From Alphaproteobacteria bacterium (GTDB lineage Bacteria; Pseudomonadota; Alphaproteobacteria; Caulobacterales; Maricaulaceae), in NCBI GenBank assembly GCA_024742735.1, contig JANSXV010000004.1, positions 248,001 through 312,000 on the forward strand: 64,000 nucleotides of DNA. The letters are read 5' to 3'. Under the pieces are notes generated by a model, which saw nothing but the letters and a program-made list of their open reading frames with translations, had not been told where the DNA came from and ran no database searches. A program made the position numbers and the translations under genes. Positions 1-8,176 of the stretch are shown here, in pieces. The stretch's first letter is position 1; the number at the start of each line of letters is the position of its first letter.

Positions 1-160
1 ACAGGTCGATGACACGCGCGCCCTCCAGAGACGGCGCCCAGTCAGCGTGGGCGAGCTTGTTGAACACGCTTTCGCGCACCCGGTCAGTGGTCGGCCGGGT
101 CTTCGATCCCTTGGGGGCCTGAATGGACCGGCCCCTATGAACGCCCGCGACGATGCGCAT
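1..160 (-). CDS. rsmD: 16S rRNA (guanine966-N2)-methyltransferase RsmD, N-terminal part
   Basis: The first 53 residues of a minus-strand gene are visible; the rest lies beyond the window edge. The peptide starts [13 protein letters not shown] and continues with the RsmD signature [15 protein letters not shown], ending at the beginning of the SAM-binding motif (ARVIDL). RsmD methylates G966 of 16S rRNA in the assembling 30S subunit. The ATG at 160-158 lies 26 bases inside the 3' end of rluB, so the two rRNA-modifying enzymes are probably translated from one mRNA (rluB first). Partial only because of the window edge, not a broken gene. Confidence 0.93.
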   Translation of the reverse strand, partial: MRIVAGVHRGRSIQAPKGSKTRPTTDRVRESVFNKLAHADWAPSLEGARVIDL

Positions 161-1172
161 CGCGCGCGCCTCCGCTTTTCGGCCCGGGTTTCGGTCCAGG
201 CCTGGAGGACGGCTTGCGCGGTCCCTTCGCACTGGTCAACTCGCCCTTCTGGGCGCGCTCGACCTTTTCAGCGCGCTTGCGGGCCTTGTGGCCGGGCTCG
301 TCCTTTTTGGCGGCTTTCGCCCACCCCGCCCCCTTGCCGCCTGGCCGGGCCGGTTTCGGCCTGGCCTTGGCGCGGCCGGACGGCGCGGCGGCGACTTCGC
401 TGGCGGGATGGTTCTTGGCGTCGAGCGGGTAGAGCCGGCCCAGCTGCTCGCGCAGGACCGCCGGGCGGATTTCTTCCGCTTCGCCCTTCTTCAGCGCGCC
501 GAGCTGGAACGGGCCGTAGGCGATGCGCATGAGCCGGTTCACGCTCAGACCCACATGGGCGAGCACCTTCCTGACCTCCCGGTTCTTGCCTTCCTTCAGG
601 CCGACCGTGAGCCAGACATTGGCCCCGGTGCGCCGGTCCACCACGACCTCCATGGGCCCGTAGACCACGCCTTCCACAGTGACGCCGTCCTTCAGGCTCG
701 CGAGCGCCTTGTCGTCCGCGTTTCCGTAGGCGCGCACCCGGTAGCGCCGCGTCCAGCCGGTGGCCGGCAGCTCCAGCACGCGGGCGAGCTCACCGTCATT
801 GGTGATCAGCAGAAGGCCTTCGGAACTGAGATCAAGCCGCCCGACCGAAATCACCCGGCCCATGTCCTCAGGCAGGGCGTCGAACACGGTTTCGCGCCCC
901 TCAGGGTCCTTGTGAGTGGTCAGAAGGCCCGCCGGCTTGTGATAGCGCCACAGCCGCGTGGGCGGACGCTCACCCACTGGCAGGCCGTCCAGGGCGATTT
1001 CGTCGCCGGGACCGACCTTGAAAGCGGGGCTGTCCAGCACCTTCCCGTTCACGCTGATGCGCCCCGCCTCGATCAGGCGCTCGGCCTCGCGCCGTGAGGC
1101 GACGCCGATATGGGCGAGCGCCTTGGCGATGCGTTCGGAGCGCGCGGACGGGTCGGACGTGTCGTCGTTCAA
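135..1172 (-). CDS. rluB: 23S rRNA pseudouridine synthase, RluB family
   Basis: Pseudouridine synthase of the RsuA/RluB/RluE/RluF family, acting on 23S rRNA. An S4 RNA-binding domain is at the N-terminus ([18 protein letters not shown], then [10 protein letters not shown]), followed by the catalytic domain with the [19 protein letters not shown] block that carries the catalytic Asp. The last ~90 residues are a low-complexity Lys/Arg/Pro/Ala tail, common in alphaproteobacterial members. I prefer a TTG start at 1172, giving LNDDTSDP as N-terminus, because an ATG at 1214 would overlap the divergent tadA ATG (1213) and has no ribosome binding site. Its 3' end overlaps rsmD. RluB rather than RluE/F is inferred from length and the basic tail. 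Confidence 0.9.
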   Translation of the reverse strand: MNDDTSDPSARSERIAKALAHIGVASRREAERLIEAGRISVNGKVLDSPAFKVGPGDEIALDGLPVGERPPTRLWRYHKPAGLLTTHKDPEGRETVFDALPEDMGRVISVGRLDLSSEGLLLITNDGELARVLELPATGWTRRYRVRAYGNADDKALASLKDGVTVEGVVYGPMEVVVDRRTGANVWLTVGLKEGKNREVRKVLAHVGLSVNRLMRIAYGPFQLGALKKGEAEEIRPAVLREQLGRLYPLDAKNHPASEVAAAPSGRAKARPKPARPGGKGAGWAKAAKKDEPGHKARKRAEKVERAQKGELTSAKGPRKPSSRPGPKPGPKSGGARDAHRRGRS

Positions 1173-1212
1173 AGCTTTACTCTTGCGCCGGGGCGGGCGA
1201 TGGACTGGCGGC

Positions 1213-1683
1213 ATGGATGACAGCCGCGATCACACCCTTATGGGCATGGCGCTCGCCGAGGCGCAAGCCGCCGCTGACGCCGGGGAGGCGCCGGTCGGGG
1301 CCGTGCTGGTCGATCCGGCCACGGACGAGATCATCGCATGGGGCTCCAACGCGCCCATCAAGGGGTGTGACCCTACCGCGCATGCGGAAATTCTGGCGCT
1401 GCGCGCCGGAGCTGAAAAGCTGGGAAATTACCGGCTGACGGGGCTGGAGCTGTTCGTGACGCTGGAGCCCTGCGCCATGTGCGCCGGCGCGATCAGCCAT
1501 GCCCGGATCGGGCGTCTGGTCTACGGCGCAGGGGACCCCAAGGGCGGCGCGGTCGATCACGGACCGCGCTTTTTCCAGCAGCCGACCTGCCACTGGCGTC
1601 CGGAGGTGGTCTCCGGCGTGCGCGCGGAAGAAGCCGGCGACATCCTGCGCGGCTTCTTCCGGGCTCGCCGGGGGAAAGGCTAG
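1213..1683 (+). CDS. tadA: tRNA-specific adenosine deaminase TadA
   Basis: 156-residue zinc deaminase that converts A34 to inosine in tRNA-Arg(ACG); that substrate tRNA is encoded in this same window at 42.6-42.7 kb. The cytidine-deaminase fold motifs are all present: HAEILAL with the zinc His and the proton-shuttle Glu, and PCAMCAGA with the two zinc cysteines, followed by the TadA-typical GAGDPKGGAVDHG. The ATG at 1213 gives the usual family length. The gene is divergent from rluB with essentially no spacer, so the promoters of each must lie within the other's 5' region. Its stop codon overlaps the end of a convergent small gene. Confidence 0.95.
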   Translation: MDDSRDHTLMGMALAEAQAAADAGEAPVGAVLVDPATDEIIAWGSNAPIKGCDPTAHAEILALRAGAEKLGNYRLTGLELFVTLEPCAMCAGAISHARIGRLVYGAGDPKGGAVDHGPRFFQQPTCHWRPEVVSGVRAEEAGDILRGFFRARRGKG

Positions 1684-1838
1684 ACCTTCCGCGCGCGGCC
1701 CGACAGGCCCAGCTTGTCCAGCAGGGTGTTCATGTCGGTGTTGCGCGCACGCACGCGGCTGGTTTGGCGCGGCACGTAGGTGGAGATGCGCGCATCGCCG
1801 AAAGCGGAGAAGCGCAGGTGGTCATTGTGGTGGAACAT
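1680..1838 (-). CDS. 52-residue hypothetical protein
   Basis: A short minus-strand reading frame starting MFHHNDHLRFSAFGDARIS and ending LGLSGRARKV. A ribosome binding site (GGAGCG) sits about 7 bases upstream of its ATG at 1838. It converges on tadA and overlaps its stop by four bases. No membrane segment or signal peptide; composition is mixed, rich in Arg and His, as expected of a real small protein rather than of an antisense shadow. I do not recognise a family. It is set off from pepP by about 170 bases that hold no other gene. Confidence 0.6.
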   Translation of the reverse strand: MFHHNDHLRFSAFGDARISTYVPRQTSRVRARNTDMNTLLDKLGLSGRARKV

Positions 1839-2009
1839 GGCGGACGCTCCAGGCGTTTGGGGGTTGGGACACGCCGCGATATGCGCCGGTGCGGGCGGTG
1901 TTTGTACCGCCGGATTTTCATCACCGATCTGCACGAAATGCATGGCGGAGCCGTCCCTGTCGCACAGGCGAGATTGAAACCGGACGCGCCCGGCCCTACC
2001 GTCCGCGCC

Positions 2010-3839
2010 ATGACCCAGCAAATCCAACATTTCGACGTTAAGGGCGGTCCGGAGTTCGGCCGCAAACACCTGCCGCTGCTGCGCGAGGCGCTGAAAGAGG
2101 CCGGGCTCGACGCCTTCGTGGTCCCCCACGAGGACGAGTATAATAACGAATACCTGCCCGCGAACGCGGAACGGCTCATGTGGCTGACCGGCTTCACAGG
2201 CTCGGCCGGGGCCGCCATCGCCGCGCTCGAGACCGCGGCGGTGTTCGTGGACGGCCGCTATACCGAGCAGGTCAAATCCCAGGTCGACCCCGAGCTGTTT
2301 GACTATTCCGACCTCGTCGAACTGGGCGTGGCCGGCTGGATCCGCGCCAACGCGAAGCCGGGCTGGAAAGTCGGCTATGACCCCCGCCTGCACAGCCCCG
2401 ATGCGCTGCAGAAGCTGACCGATGCCGCGGAGCGCGCCGGCGTGCAGATGGTGGCTGTTGACCAGAACCCCGTCGACGCGGCCTGGATCGACCGCCCCGC
2501 CCCGCCGCGCGCCAAGGTGCACCCCCACCCCATCGAAGCCGCCGGTGAAGCCCATGCCGACAAGCGCCGCCGGGTCGCCGGAGACGTCGCAGAGACCGGC
2601 GCGGACGCTGCGGTCATCACCGATCCGGCCTCCATCGCCTGGCTGTTCAATCTGCGCGGCGGCGACGTCGCCTGCACGCCGCTGCCCCTGTCCGCGGCGG
2701 TATTGGAGAAGGACGGGCGCGCCACGCTCTTCATCGTCGAGGACAAGCTGACCGACGCGGCCCGCGGCCATCTGGGCAATGAAGTCGCCATCCGGCCAGA
2801 GAGTGAGTTCGGCGAGGGGCTGAAGGCGCTCGCCGGCAAGACGGTGCTGGCCGATCCGGCCGTCAGCTCGGCCTGGGTTTTTGACACGCTGAAAAGCGCC
2901 GGCGCGAGCGTGAAGCGCGGACGCGATCCCGTCGCCCTGCCCAAGGCCTGCAAGAACGCCGCGGAGATCGAAGGCTCGAAACAGGCCCATATCCGCGACG
3001 GCGCCGCCCTGACGCGCTTCCTGCACTGGCTGGACACCGACGCCCAGTCCGGCGAGGTCGACGAGATCGAAGCGGCCATGAAGCTGGAGGAGTTTCGCCG
3101 GGCGACGCCGGAGCTGAAGGATATCAGCTTTGAAACGATCTCGGCGGCCGGGCCCAACGGCGCCTTCCCGCACTACCGCGTGAACACGGCCTCCACCCGC
3201 AAGCTGGAGCGCGGTTCACTTTATCTGGTGGATTCAGGCGGGCAGTATCCTGACGGCACCACCGATGTGACGCGCACCGTGCCCATCGGTGAGCCGAGCG
3301 AGGCCATGCGCCGGCACTTCACCCTGGTTCTCAAGGGCCATATCGCCCTGACTCTGATCCGCTTTCCCGAAGGCACGACCGGCGGCGCCCTGGACGTTCT
3401 CGCCCGCGCGCCGTTGTGGATGGCCGGTCATGATTACGACCATGGCACAGGCCATGGCGTGGGCAGCTATCTGGGCGTCCATGAAGGCCCGCAGCGCATC
3501 TCCAAGGCGCCCAACGCCGTCGCGCTCAAGCCCGGCATGATCGTCTCCAACGAGCCGGGCTATTACAAGGTCGGCGGCTACGGCATCCGGATCGAGAACC
3601 TGCAATTCGTCACCGAAGCGGCGGCGATCCAGGGCGGCGACCGCAAGATGCTGGGTTTTGAAGCCCTCACCCAGGCGCCGCTGCACCGCGGCCTCATCGA
3701 CACCGCGCTCCTCACCGAGGAGGAGATCGCCTGGGTCGACGGGTACCATGCTGGTGTTCAGGCCAAGCTCCTGCCCCTGCTCGACGGTCCGGCGGCGGAC
3801 TGGCTGGTCGAGGCCTGCAAGCCTCTGGCGGCCGCTTGA
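2010..3839 (+). CDS. pepP: Xaa-Pro aminopeptidase (aminopeptidase P, M24B)
   Basis: 609-residue cytosolic metallopeptidase that removes N-terminal residues preceding proline. Length matches the three-domain (long) aminopeptidase P form: two creatinase-like N-terminal domains (residues about 20-300) and a C-terminal pita-bread catalytic domain. Metal ligands are recognisable in order: Asp in YLVDSGGQYPDG, Asp in TTDVTRT, His in GTGHGVGSYLGVHEGP, Glu in SNEPGYY and Glu in GIRIENLQF. The ATG at 2010 starts MTQQIQHFDVKGG; upstream sequence in frame is not conserved-looking. The stop codon TGA shares its A with the start of the following lipoprotein gene, implying coupled translation. Confidence 0.93.
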   Translation: MTQQIQHFDVKGGPEFGRKHLPLLREALKEAGLDAFVVPHEDEYNNEYLPANAERLMWLTGFTGSAGAAIAALETAAVFVDGRYTEQVKSQVDPELFDYSDLVELGVAGWIRANAKPGWKVGYDPRLHSPDALQKLTDAAERAGVQMVAVDQNPVDAAWIDRPAPPRAKVHPHPIEAAGEAHADKRRRVAGDVAETGADAAVITDPASIAWLFNLRGGDVACTPLPLSAAVLEKDGRATLFIVEDKLTDAARGHLGNEVAIRPESEFGEGLKALAGKTVLADPAVSSAWVFDTLKSAGASVKRGRDPVALPKACKNAAEIEGSKQAHIRDGAALTRFLHWLDTDAQSGEVDEIEAAMKLEEFRRATPELKDISFETISAAGPNGAFPHYRVNTASTRKLERGSLYLVDSGGQYPDGTTDVTRTVPIGEPSEAMRRHFTLVLKGHIALTLIRFPEGTTGGALDVLARAPLWMAGHDYDHGTGHGVGSYLGVHEGPQRISKAPNAVALKPGMIVSNEPGYYKVGGYGIRIENLQFVTEAAAIQGGDRKMLGFEALTQAPLHRGLIDTALLTEEEIAWVDGYHAGVQAKLLPLLDGPAADWLVEACKPLAAA

Positions 3840-4363
3840 TGCTTCGCCTCTTCGGCGCAGGTCTCGCCGCCCTGATCCTGACCGGCTGCTTCTCCAGCCA
3901 GGAGGAGCTGATCGGCTACTGGGGGGCGGACCGGCCGATCGAAACGGGGCTCTGGGCTCACTGGCCGACCCATCCGGACGGAACCGAATGGGACTACGAG
4001 ACCTGGCGCGGCGAGGTGGATCTTGAGCGCCGCCGCTATGTCTCGGACGACGAGAACTTCCCCCATGACGGGACGCGCTTCCGGTCGCTCGGCGAAGATG
4101 TCTACATCGTCCAGTGGGCGCGCCAGGATGGCGTGGGCTATGGCGTCGCCTGGCTTTACGAGGACGGCTCGGTCCTGAGTTATCACCAGCCCGACTGCGC
4201 CGACCTGCCCGACGAGGCGCGGGTGGAAACCGGCGTCTCACCGGACGGCGAAGGCTTCTGCCGGATCGAAGACCTCGACCAGCTCGAGGCGGTCATGCGC
4301 GCCTATCTCGACGCGCTCGGCGGCGAGATCCGCGTGGACGGGGTGTACCGGCGGGTGGGGTAG
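3839..4363 (+). CDS. Hypothetical lipoprotein
   Basis: 174-residue protein with a lipoprotein signal (MLRLFGAGLAALILTGC, lipobox LTGC, Cys at residue 17), so probably anchored to an envelope membrane. The mature part is acidic and rich in Trp/Tyr (GYWGADRPIE, LWAHWPTHPDGTEWDYETWRGE), suggesting a small beta-rich domain. Start is ATG at 3839, overlapping the pepP stop in TGATG, so it is translated with pepP although no functional link is evident. No family recognised. Confidence 0.75.
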   Translation: MLRLFGAGLAALILTGCFSSQEELIGYWGADRPIETGLWAHWPTHPDGTEWDYETWRGEVDLERRRYVSDDENFPHDGTRFRSLGEDVYIVQWARQDGVGYGVAWLYEDGSVLSYHQPDCADLPDEARVETGVSPDGEGFCRIEDLDQLEAVMRAYLDALGGEIRVDGVYRRVG

Positions 4364-4455
4364 CCTCAAAACTTCAATTCCCGGCCAAGCCCGCAAGGGC
4401 GCAGAGTCGGGACCTGCATGCGAACTCGCGACCGGGCGCCGCGCTTCGGCTCTCA

Positions 4456-4489
4456 CCCCACCCCGGCCCTCCCCTCAAGGGGAGGGGGA
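4456..4489 (+). repeat. Intergenic C/G-tract repeat, copy 1
   Basis: A 34-base element made of C-runs (CCCCACCCCGGCCCTCCCCT) followed by its own near-mirror complement AAGGGGAGGGGGA, so it can form a hairpin. A second copy lies in opposite orientation 87 bases downstream. The two occupy the 359-base gene-free stretch 4364-4722 between a lipoprotein gene and pirin. Such palindromic units are common chromosomal intergenic repeats; the copy number in this genome cannot be seen from here. Confidence 0.7.
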
Positions 4490-4576
4490 AGACGTTCGCG
4501 CTTGATGTCTCTCGCGGCGCTGATCTATTTCAGCATGCATGAAGGCAGCGCCTGCGGGACGTCCGGGCTCAGCCCG

Positions 4577-4610
4577 CCTCCCTCCCCCTTGGGCGAGGGT
4601 CGGGGTGGGG
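4577..4610 (-). repeat. Intergenic C/G-tract repeat, copy 2 (inverted)
   Basis: Reverse complement reads CCCCACCCCGACCCTCGCCC then AAGGGGGAGGGAGG, matching copy 1 (4456-4489) at roughly four of five positions. The pair therefore forms a large inverted repeat with an 87-base spacer. The rest of the 4364-4722 gap holds an AT-richer stretch (4613-4700) that probably contains the pirin promoter; I see no gene in it. Confidence 0.7.
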
Positions 4611-4722
4611 CTAAGTATATCCGGACCAGAAACACTCACCCTCCAATCCCCTCATTAATTCCTCATTCGCGATCACCTATCTCTCCGGTCAACACAGCAA
4701 CCCCCAACCGGGAGAGACAGCC

Positions 4723-5418
4723 ATGATCGACGTTCGCAGTTTTGACAGCCTCGGCGCCTTCCGCACCGACTGGCTGAACGCCAAGCACCATTTCAGCTTC
4801 GGCCATTATCACGACCCCAAACGCATGGGCTGGGGCGCGCTTCGGGTCTGGAATGATGATGAGATCCAGCCGCAGACCGGCTTTCCGCCGCATCCCCATC
4901 AGGAGATGGAGATCATCACCTATGTACGTGACGGCGCCATCACCCACGAGGACAGCCTGGGCAACAAGGGCCGCACGGTCGCGGGCGATGTCCAGGTGAT
5001 GAGCGCCGGAACCGGCATCCGCCATGCCGAGTACAACAAGGAAGACGAGCTGACCCGGATCTTCCAGATCTGGATCCTGCCCGACGAGCGCGGGGGCGAG
5101 CCGTCCTGGGGCTCGCGTGAGTTTCCCAAGGGCGAGCGTTCCGGCGAATTCGTCGTCCTGGCCTCCGGCCATGAAAGCGATGAGGCGCTCATGATCCGCG
5201 CGGACGCGCGGGTTCTAGGCGCGACGGTGAAGGCGGGAGAGACCGTGACCTATGCGCTCGAAGCCGGCCGCCACGCCTATCTGGGTCTGGCCAAGGGCGC
5301 GGTCGAGGTGAACGGCGTCTCGGTCAACGCCCGGGACGGCGCGGCCATCAAGGATGTGGAGACGATCACTGTCACCGCGTCCGGCGACGCCGAGATCGTG
5401 CTGGTCGACACCAGATAA
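4723..5418 (+). CDS. Pirin family protein (cupin)
   Basis: 231-residue bicupin of the pirin / YhhW quercetin-dioxygenase-like family, a cytosolic metal-binding protein. The N-terminal cupin holds the metal-ligand pattern FPPHPHQEMEIITYV (two His and a Glu) followed by GTGIRHAEYN (fourth His); the C-terminal cupin (from about residue 150) lacks ligands, as in the family. A ribosome binding site (GGGAGAG) precedes the ATG. The exact substrate of bacterial pirins of this kind is often unknown; quercetinase activity is known for some members. Transcribed alone, with a terminator at 5441-5478. Confidence 0.9.
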   Translation: MIDVRSFDSLGAFRTDWLNAKHHFSFGHYHDPKRMGWGALRVWNDDEIQPQTGFPPHPHQEMEIITYVRDGAITHEDSLGNKGRTVAGDVQVMSAGTGIRHAEYNKEDELTRIFQIWILPDERGGEPSWGSREFPKGERSGEFVVLASGHESDEALMIRADARVLGATVKAGETVTYALEAGRHAYLGLAKGAVEVNGVSVNARDGAAIKDVETITVTASGDAEIVLVDTR

Positions 5419-5440
5419 GGACGGCGATTAACCTCGTCTC

Positions 5441-5478
5441 AAGGGGCGCGGAGCTTCCTGCAGCCTCCGCGCCCTTTT
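5441..5478 (+). terminator. Rho-independent terminator after pirin
   Basis: Stem GGGGCGCGGAG paired with CTCCGCGCCC, loop of about 11 bases, followed by TTTT. It lies 23 bases after the pirin stop codon. Confidence 0.8.
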
Positions 5479-5495
5479 CATGTCTGGAGTTCGCC

Positions 5496-5732
5496 ATGAC
5501 CCGCCTGGTCGCCCTCGCCCTCATCACCCTGACCGCTCCCGCCCTGTCCGGATGTCTGGTGATAAAGACCGTCGATGTCGCCGCCGGCGCCGCCGGCGCG
5601 GTCATCGGAGCCGCCGGCGACGTGGCCGAAGGCGCGGTCGACGTGGTGACTCCAGGCGGCGACGATGACGATGACGGCGAAAAGGGCGGCTCCGAGGGCA
5701 AACCGGCTGACGCGCCCGCTCATCTCAGCTAG
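5496..5732 (+). CDS. Small lipoprotein with Gly/Ala core and Asp run
   Basis: 78-residue protein with a lipoprotein signal peptide (LTAPALSGC, lipobox LSGC, Cys about residue 20), then LVIKTVDVAAGAAGAVIG, a small-residue amphipathic stretch, and an acidic tail containing five consecutive Asp. A ribosome binding site (GGAG) precedes the ATG at 5496. Similar tiny alphaproteobacterial lipoproteins exist with no assigned function. The next gene starts 42 bases on, with its own ribosome binding site, and may be cotranscribed. Confidence 0.75.
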   Translation: MTRLVALALITLTAPALSGCLVIKTVDVAAGAAGAVIGAAGDVAEGAVDVVTPGGDDDDDGEKGGSEGKPADAPAHLS

Positions 5733-5774
5733 ACTTAAGGGCGCTGGGGAGCATTGCTGGCGAGGAGGCCTGCC

Positions 5775-6296
5775 ATGACCACCCGTTTGCCTTCGATTTT
5801 CGGCGCCGCAGTCCTGCTGGCCGCCTCACCCTCGATCGCCGCCGCCCAGGGCGCGGCCCTCCAGCCGATCACGATCGGTGACGACCTGGCGGACAAGCGC
5901 GAGGACTACGGCCGCCGCGATATCGAGGAGCTGACCGCCACGCTGCGCAACGATATCGAACGCGCCTTCAGCCGCGCCGGCCTTCTGGGCGGCGATGGGG
6001 CGGATATCCGGATTGACGTCGTGCTCAACGACGCCTGGCCGAACCGTCCGACCCGCGAACAGATGCGCGCCCAGCCCGGCCTGTCCTATCTGAGCATTTC
6101 GCACGGCGGCGCAGACCTGAGCGCTGTCATTCAAGACAGCGAGGGACGCGAGATCGGCCGTATCGACTATGACTGGCGAACGCCTTTCATCGAGGACAGC
6201 GCACACCGGTCGACCTGGAGCGATGCCGAGCGGACCTTCGAACGCTTCGCAAACCGGCTGGTCGAAGCGGTGCGCGAGGCTGAAGCCAGGGCCTAG
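5775..6296 (+). CDS. Hypothetical exported protein
   Basis: 173-residue protein with a Sec signal peptide (LPSIFGAAVLLAASPSIAAAQ, cleavage after AAA-Q likely). The mature part has alternating strands and acidic helices (DIEELTATLRNDIERAF, IRIDVVLNDAWPNRPTREQM) and looks like a soluble periplasmic domain of the kind that binds a partner lipoprotein; I do not recognise the family. The ATG at 5775 is chosen because GAGGAGG lies 6 bases upstream. It converges on queE with a four-base overlap of stop codons. Confidence 0.75.
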   Translation: MTTRLPSIFGAAVLLAASPSIAAAQGAALQPITIGDDLADKREDYGRRDIEELTATLRNDIERAFSRAGLLGGDGADIRIDVVLNDAWPNRPTREQMRAQPGLSYLSISHGGADLSAVIQDSEGREIGRIDYDWRTPFIEDSAHRSTWSDAERTFERFANRLVEAVREAEARA

Positions 6297-6922
6297 GGTG
6301 CGCCGATCCATTTGTGGGTCTGCAGGCTCAGACGCCACTGCGGGTGTTTGAGGCAGTATTCGTAGGCGGCTTGAGCGTTCGCGGCCTGGTCCGGCCCGTC
6401 CATGGGCTGGAGGCGGAATTCGGCGAAGTCCAGATCGACGAATTGCTCCGGCGGCGCGTCGGCCTGGGGGTAGACCAGCTTCAGCTCGTGGCCGGAGGTC
6501 TGCTTCAGCGGCGCGGTGGATTTCGGACTGACGCAGATCCAGTCGATACCGGCCGGCGCTTCCAGCGTGCCGTTGGTCTCCACTGCGATCTCGAACCCGG
6601 CCGCATGCAGCGCATCGATCAGCGGCGCATCCAGCTGCAGGAGCGGCTCCCCGCCGGTGCACACCACGTAGGGCGCGCCGCCTCCGGGCCAGAGCCGGGA
6701 GACCGCGTCCGCGAGATCGGCGGCGGCGGTGAACTTGCCGCCATTGACCCCGTCGGTTCCCACAAAATCAGTGTCGCAGAAGGTGCACACGGCGCTCGCC
6801 CGGTCGCGCTCCAGACCGCTCCACAGGTTACAGCCGGAAAAGCGCAGAAAGACCGCCGGCCGGCCGGCTTGGCCGCCTTCGCCCTGCACCGTCAGGAACA
6901 TTTCCTTGACCGAATAGGTCAT
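6293..6922 (-). CDS. queE: 7-carboxy-7-deazaguanine synthase QueE
   Basis: 209-residue radical SAM enzyme that converts 6-carboxytetrahydropterin to 7-carboxy-7-deazaguanine in the queuosine pathway. The cluster-binding cysteines have the QueE-specific long spacing: CNLWSG, then 14 residues, then CTFC, with FCDTDFVG after it. Also present are the N-terminal QGEGG substrate motif and the CTGGEPLLQ glycine-rich SAM motif. The ATG at 6922 overlaps the stop of queC in ATGA, so QueC and QueE, consecutive steps of the pathway, are coupled. Confidence 0.95.
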   Translation of the reverse strand: MTYSVKEMFLTVQGEGGQAGRPAVFLRFSGCNLWSGLERDRASAVCTFCDTDFVGTDGVNGGKFTAAADLADAVSRLWPGGGAPYVVCTGGEPLLQLDAPLIDALHAAGFEIAVETNGTLEAPAGIDWICVSPKSTAPLKQTSGHELKLVYPQADAPPEQFVDLDFAEFRLQPMDGPDQAANAQAAYEYCLKHPQWRLSLQTHKWIGAP

Positions 6923-7635
6923 GAGCCGGCTCCGGCGCGCCACTCGGCCCAGCCCTTCGCGCGCAGCTCGCAAGCCGGACAGGTCCCGCAGCCATAGCCC
7001 CAGTCATGGCCGGTCTCATGATCGCCGAGATAGCAGGTGTGGCTTTGTTCCACGATCAGATCGACGAGGCGATCGCCGCCGAGCGCATGGGCCAGCGCCC
7101 AGGTCTCAGCCTTGGTGAGGTGCATCAGCGGGGTTTCCACCCGCATCTCCCGGCCAAGGCCGAGGGTCAGAGCCCGGGACTGCGCCGCAATGGTTTCCTC
7201 ACGGCAGTCAGGGTAGCCGGAATAGTCCGTTTGGCACATGCCGCCGACCAGCACCGGGATCGCCCGGCGCGCCGCAAGCGCCGAGGCGACCGTCAGGAAC
7301 ACCAGATTGCGCCCCGGCACGAAGGTCGTCGGAAGTCCGTCCTCGGAAAAGCCGATCTCGGCCTCGCGCGTCAGGGCGCTTTCGGCCAGATCGCCGTAGC
7401 CGGATATATCCACCACGCGGTCGGGGCCCAGCCGCTCCGCCCGGGCCGGAAACGCTTCGGCCATGGCCTCGCGCACGGCCAGACGCGCGGTCATCTCCAC
7501 ATGATGGCGTTGACCATAGTGGAAGCCAATCGTCTCCACACGGTCGAAACGCGACAATGCCCAGGCCAGGCAGGTGGCGGAATCCTGCCCCCCGGAAAAC
7601 AGAACCAGCGCAGAGGTGTCGGCACAAGCGGTCAT
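6919..7635 (-). CDS. queC: 7-cyano-7-deazaguanine synthase QueC
   Basis: 238-residue ATP-dependent enzyme that makes preQ0 from 7-carboxy-7-deazaguanine and ammonia. The PP-loop [14 protein letters not shown] is at residues about 14-27, and the C-terminal zinc site is [17 protein letters not shown], which with an upstream Cys (SHTCYLG) supplies the zinc ligands. First gene of the queC-queE operon. It starts at the ATG at 7635, divergent from cutA with a 47-base gap that must hold both promoters. No preQ1 riboswitch-like element is visible in that gap. Confidence 0.95.
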   Translation of the reverse strand: MTACADTSALVLFSGGQDSATCLAWALSRFDRVETIGFHYGQRHHVEMTARLAVREAMAEAFPARAERLGPDRVVDISGYGDLAESALTREAEIGFSEDGLPTTFVPGRNLVFLTVASALAARRAIPVLVGGMCQTDYSGYPDCREETIAAQSRALTLGLGREMRVETPLMHLTKAETWALAHALGGDRLVDLIVEQSHTCYLGDHETGHDWGYGCGTCPACELRAKGWAEWRAGAGS

Positions 7636-7682
7636 GGGGTGGTATATCCTATTCCAAAGCCGCCGCTGCAAGGAGCCGCGCC

Positions 7683-8030
7683 ATGACCAGGCCTGAAAGT
7701 GCGATGGGTCTTCTCTACACGACCTGGCCGGACGGCGAGAGCGCGGAGGCCGCTGCGGAGGCCCTGCTCGCTGAAGGCCTCATCGCCTGCGCCAACATCC
7801 TGGGCGAGGCGCGGTCGGTGTTCCGCTGGAAAGGCGAAGTGCAGCGGGAGACCGAAACCATCGCTCTGTTCAAGACCAGCGCCGCCAGGGCTGGGCGCAC
7901 GGCCGCCCGGATCGCGGACCTGCACCCCTACGACGAGCCGGCAGTGCTGAACCTGTGCGTCGACTCGTCAGGGTCTTCGCCAGCCTTCCTGTCCTGGGTC
8001 GCCTCGGAGACCGGCGATCCGCCAGGCTGA
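7683..8030 (+). CDS. cutA: Divalent-cation tolerance protein CutA
   Basis: 115-residue protein with the CutA1 fold: [21 protein letters not shown] at the N-terminus, the conserved [25 protein letters not shown] and HPYDEPAVL segments. CutA forms trimers with a ferredoxin-like fold and has been linked to copper tolerance, though its precise role is unsettled. AAGGAGC lies 8 bases before the ATG at 7683. The normally conserved Tyr/Trp at the C-terminal WI motif is present in changed form (SWVASETGD). Confidence 0.92.
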   Translation: MTRPESAMGLLYTTWPDGESAEAAAEALLAEGLIACANILGEARSVFRWKGEVQRETETIALFKTSAARAGRTAARIADLHPYDEPAVLNLCVDSSGSSPAFLSWVASETGDPPG

Positions 8031-8176
8031 TCGCGCGGCTGAACGTGACAGTGTGGTGAAGCTTCCGTGAAACGCGAATTCGGTTAACCGCTGGGCAAGC
8101 GATTGACGTGCTTTGTGCCGTATGCGCCGAAGCTGATCGTCAGCGTCATCGGCGCCTTTGACGACACAGAGCGATC

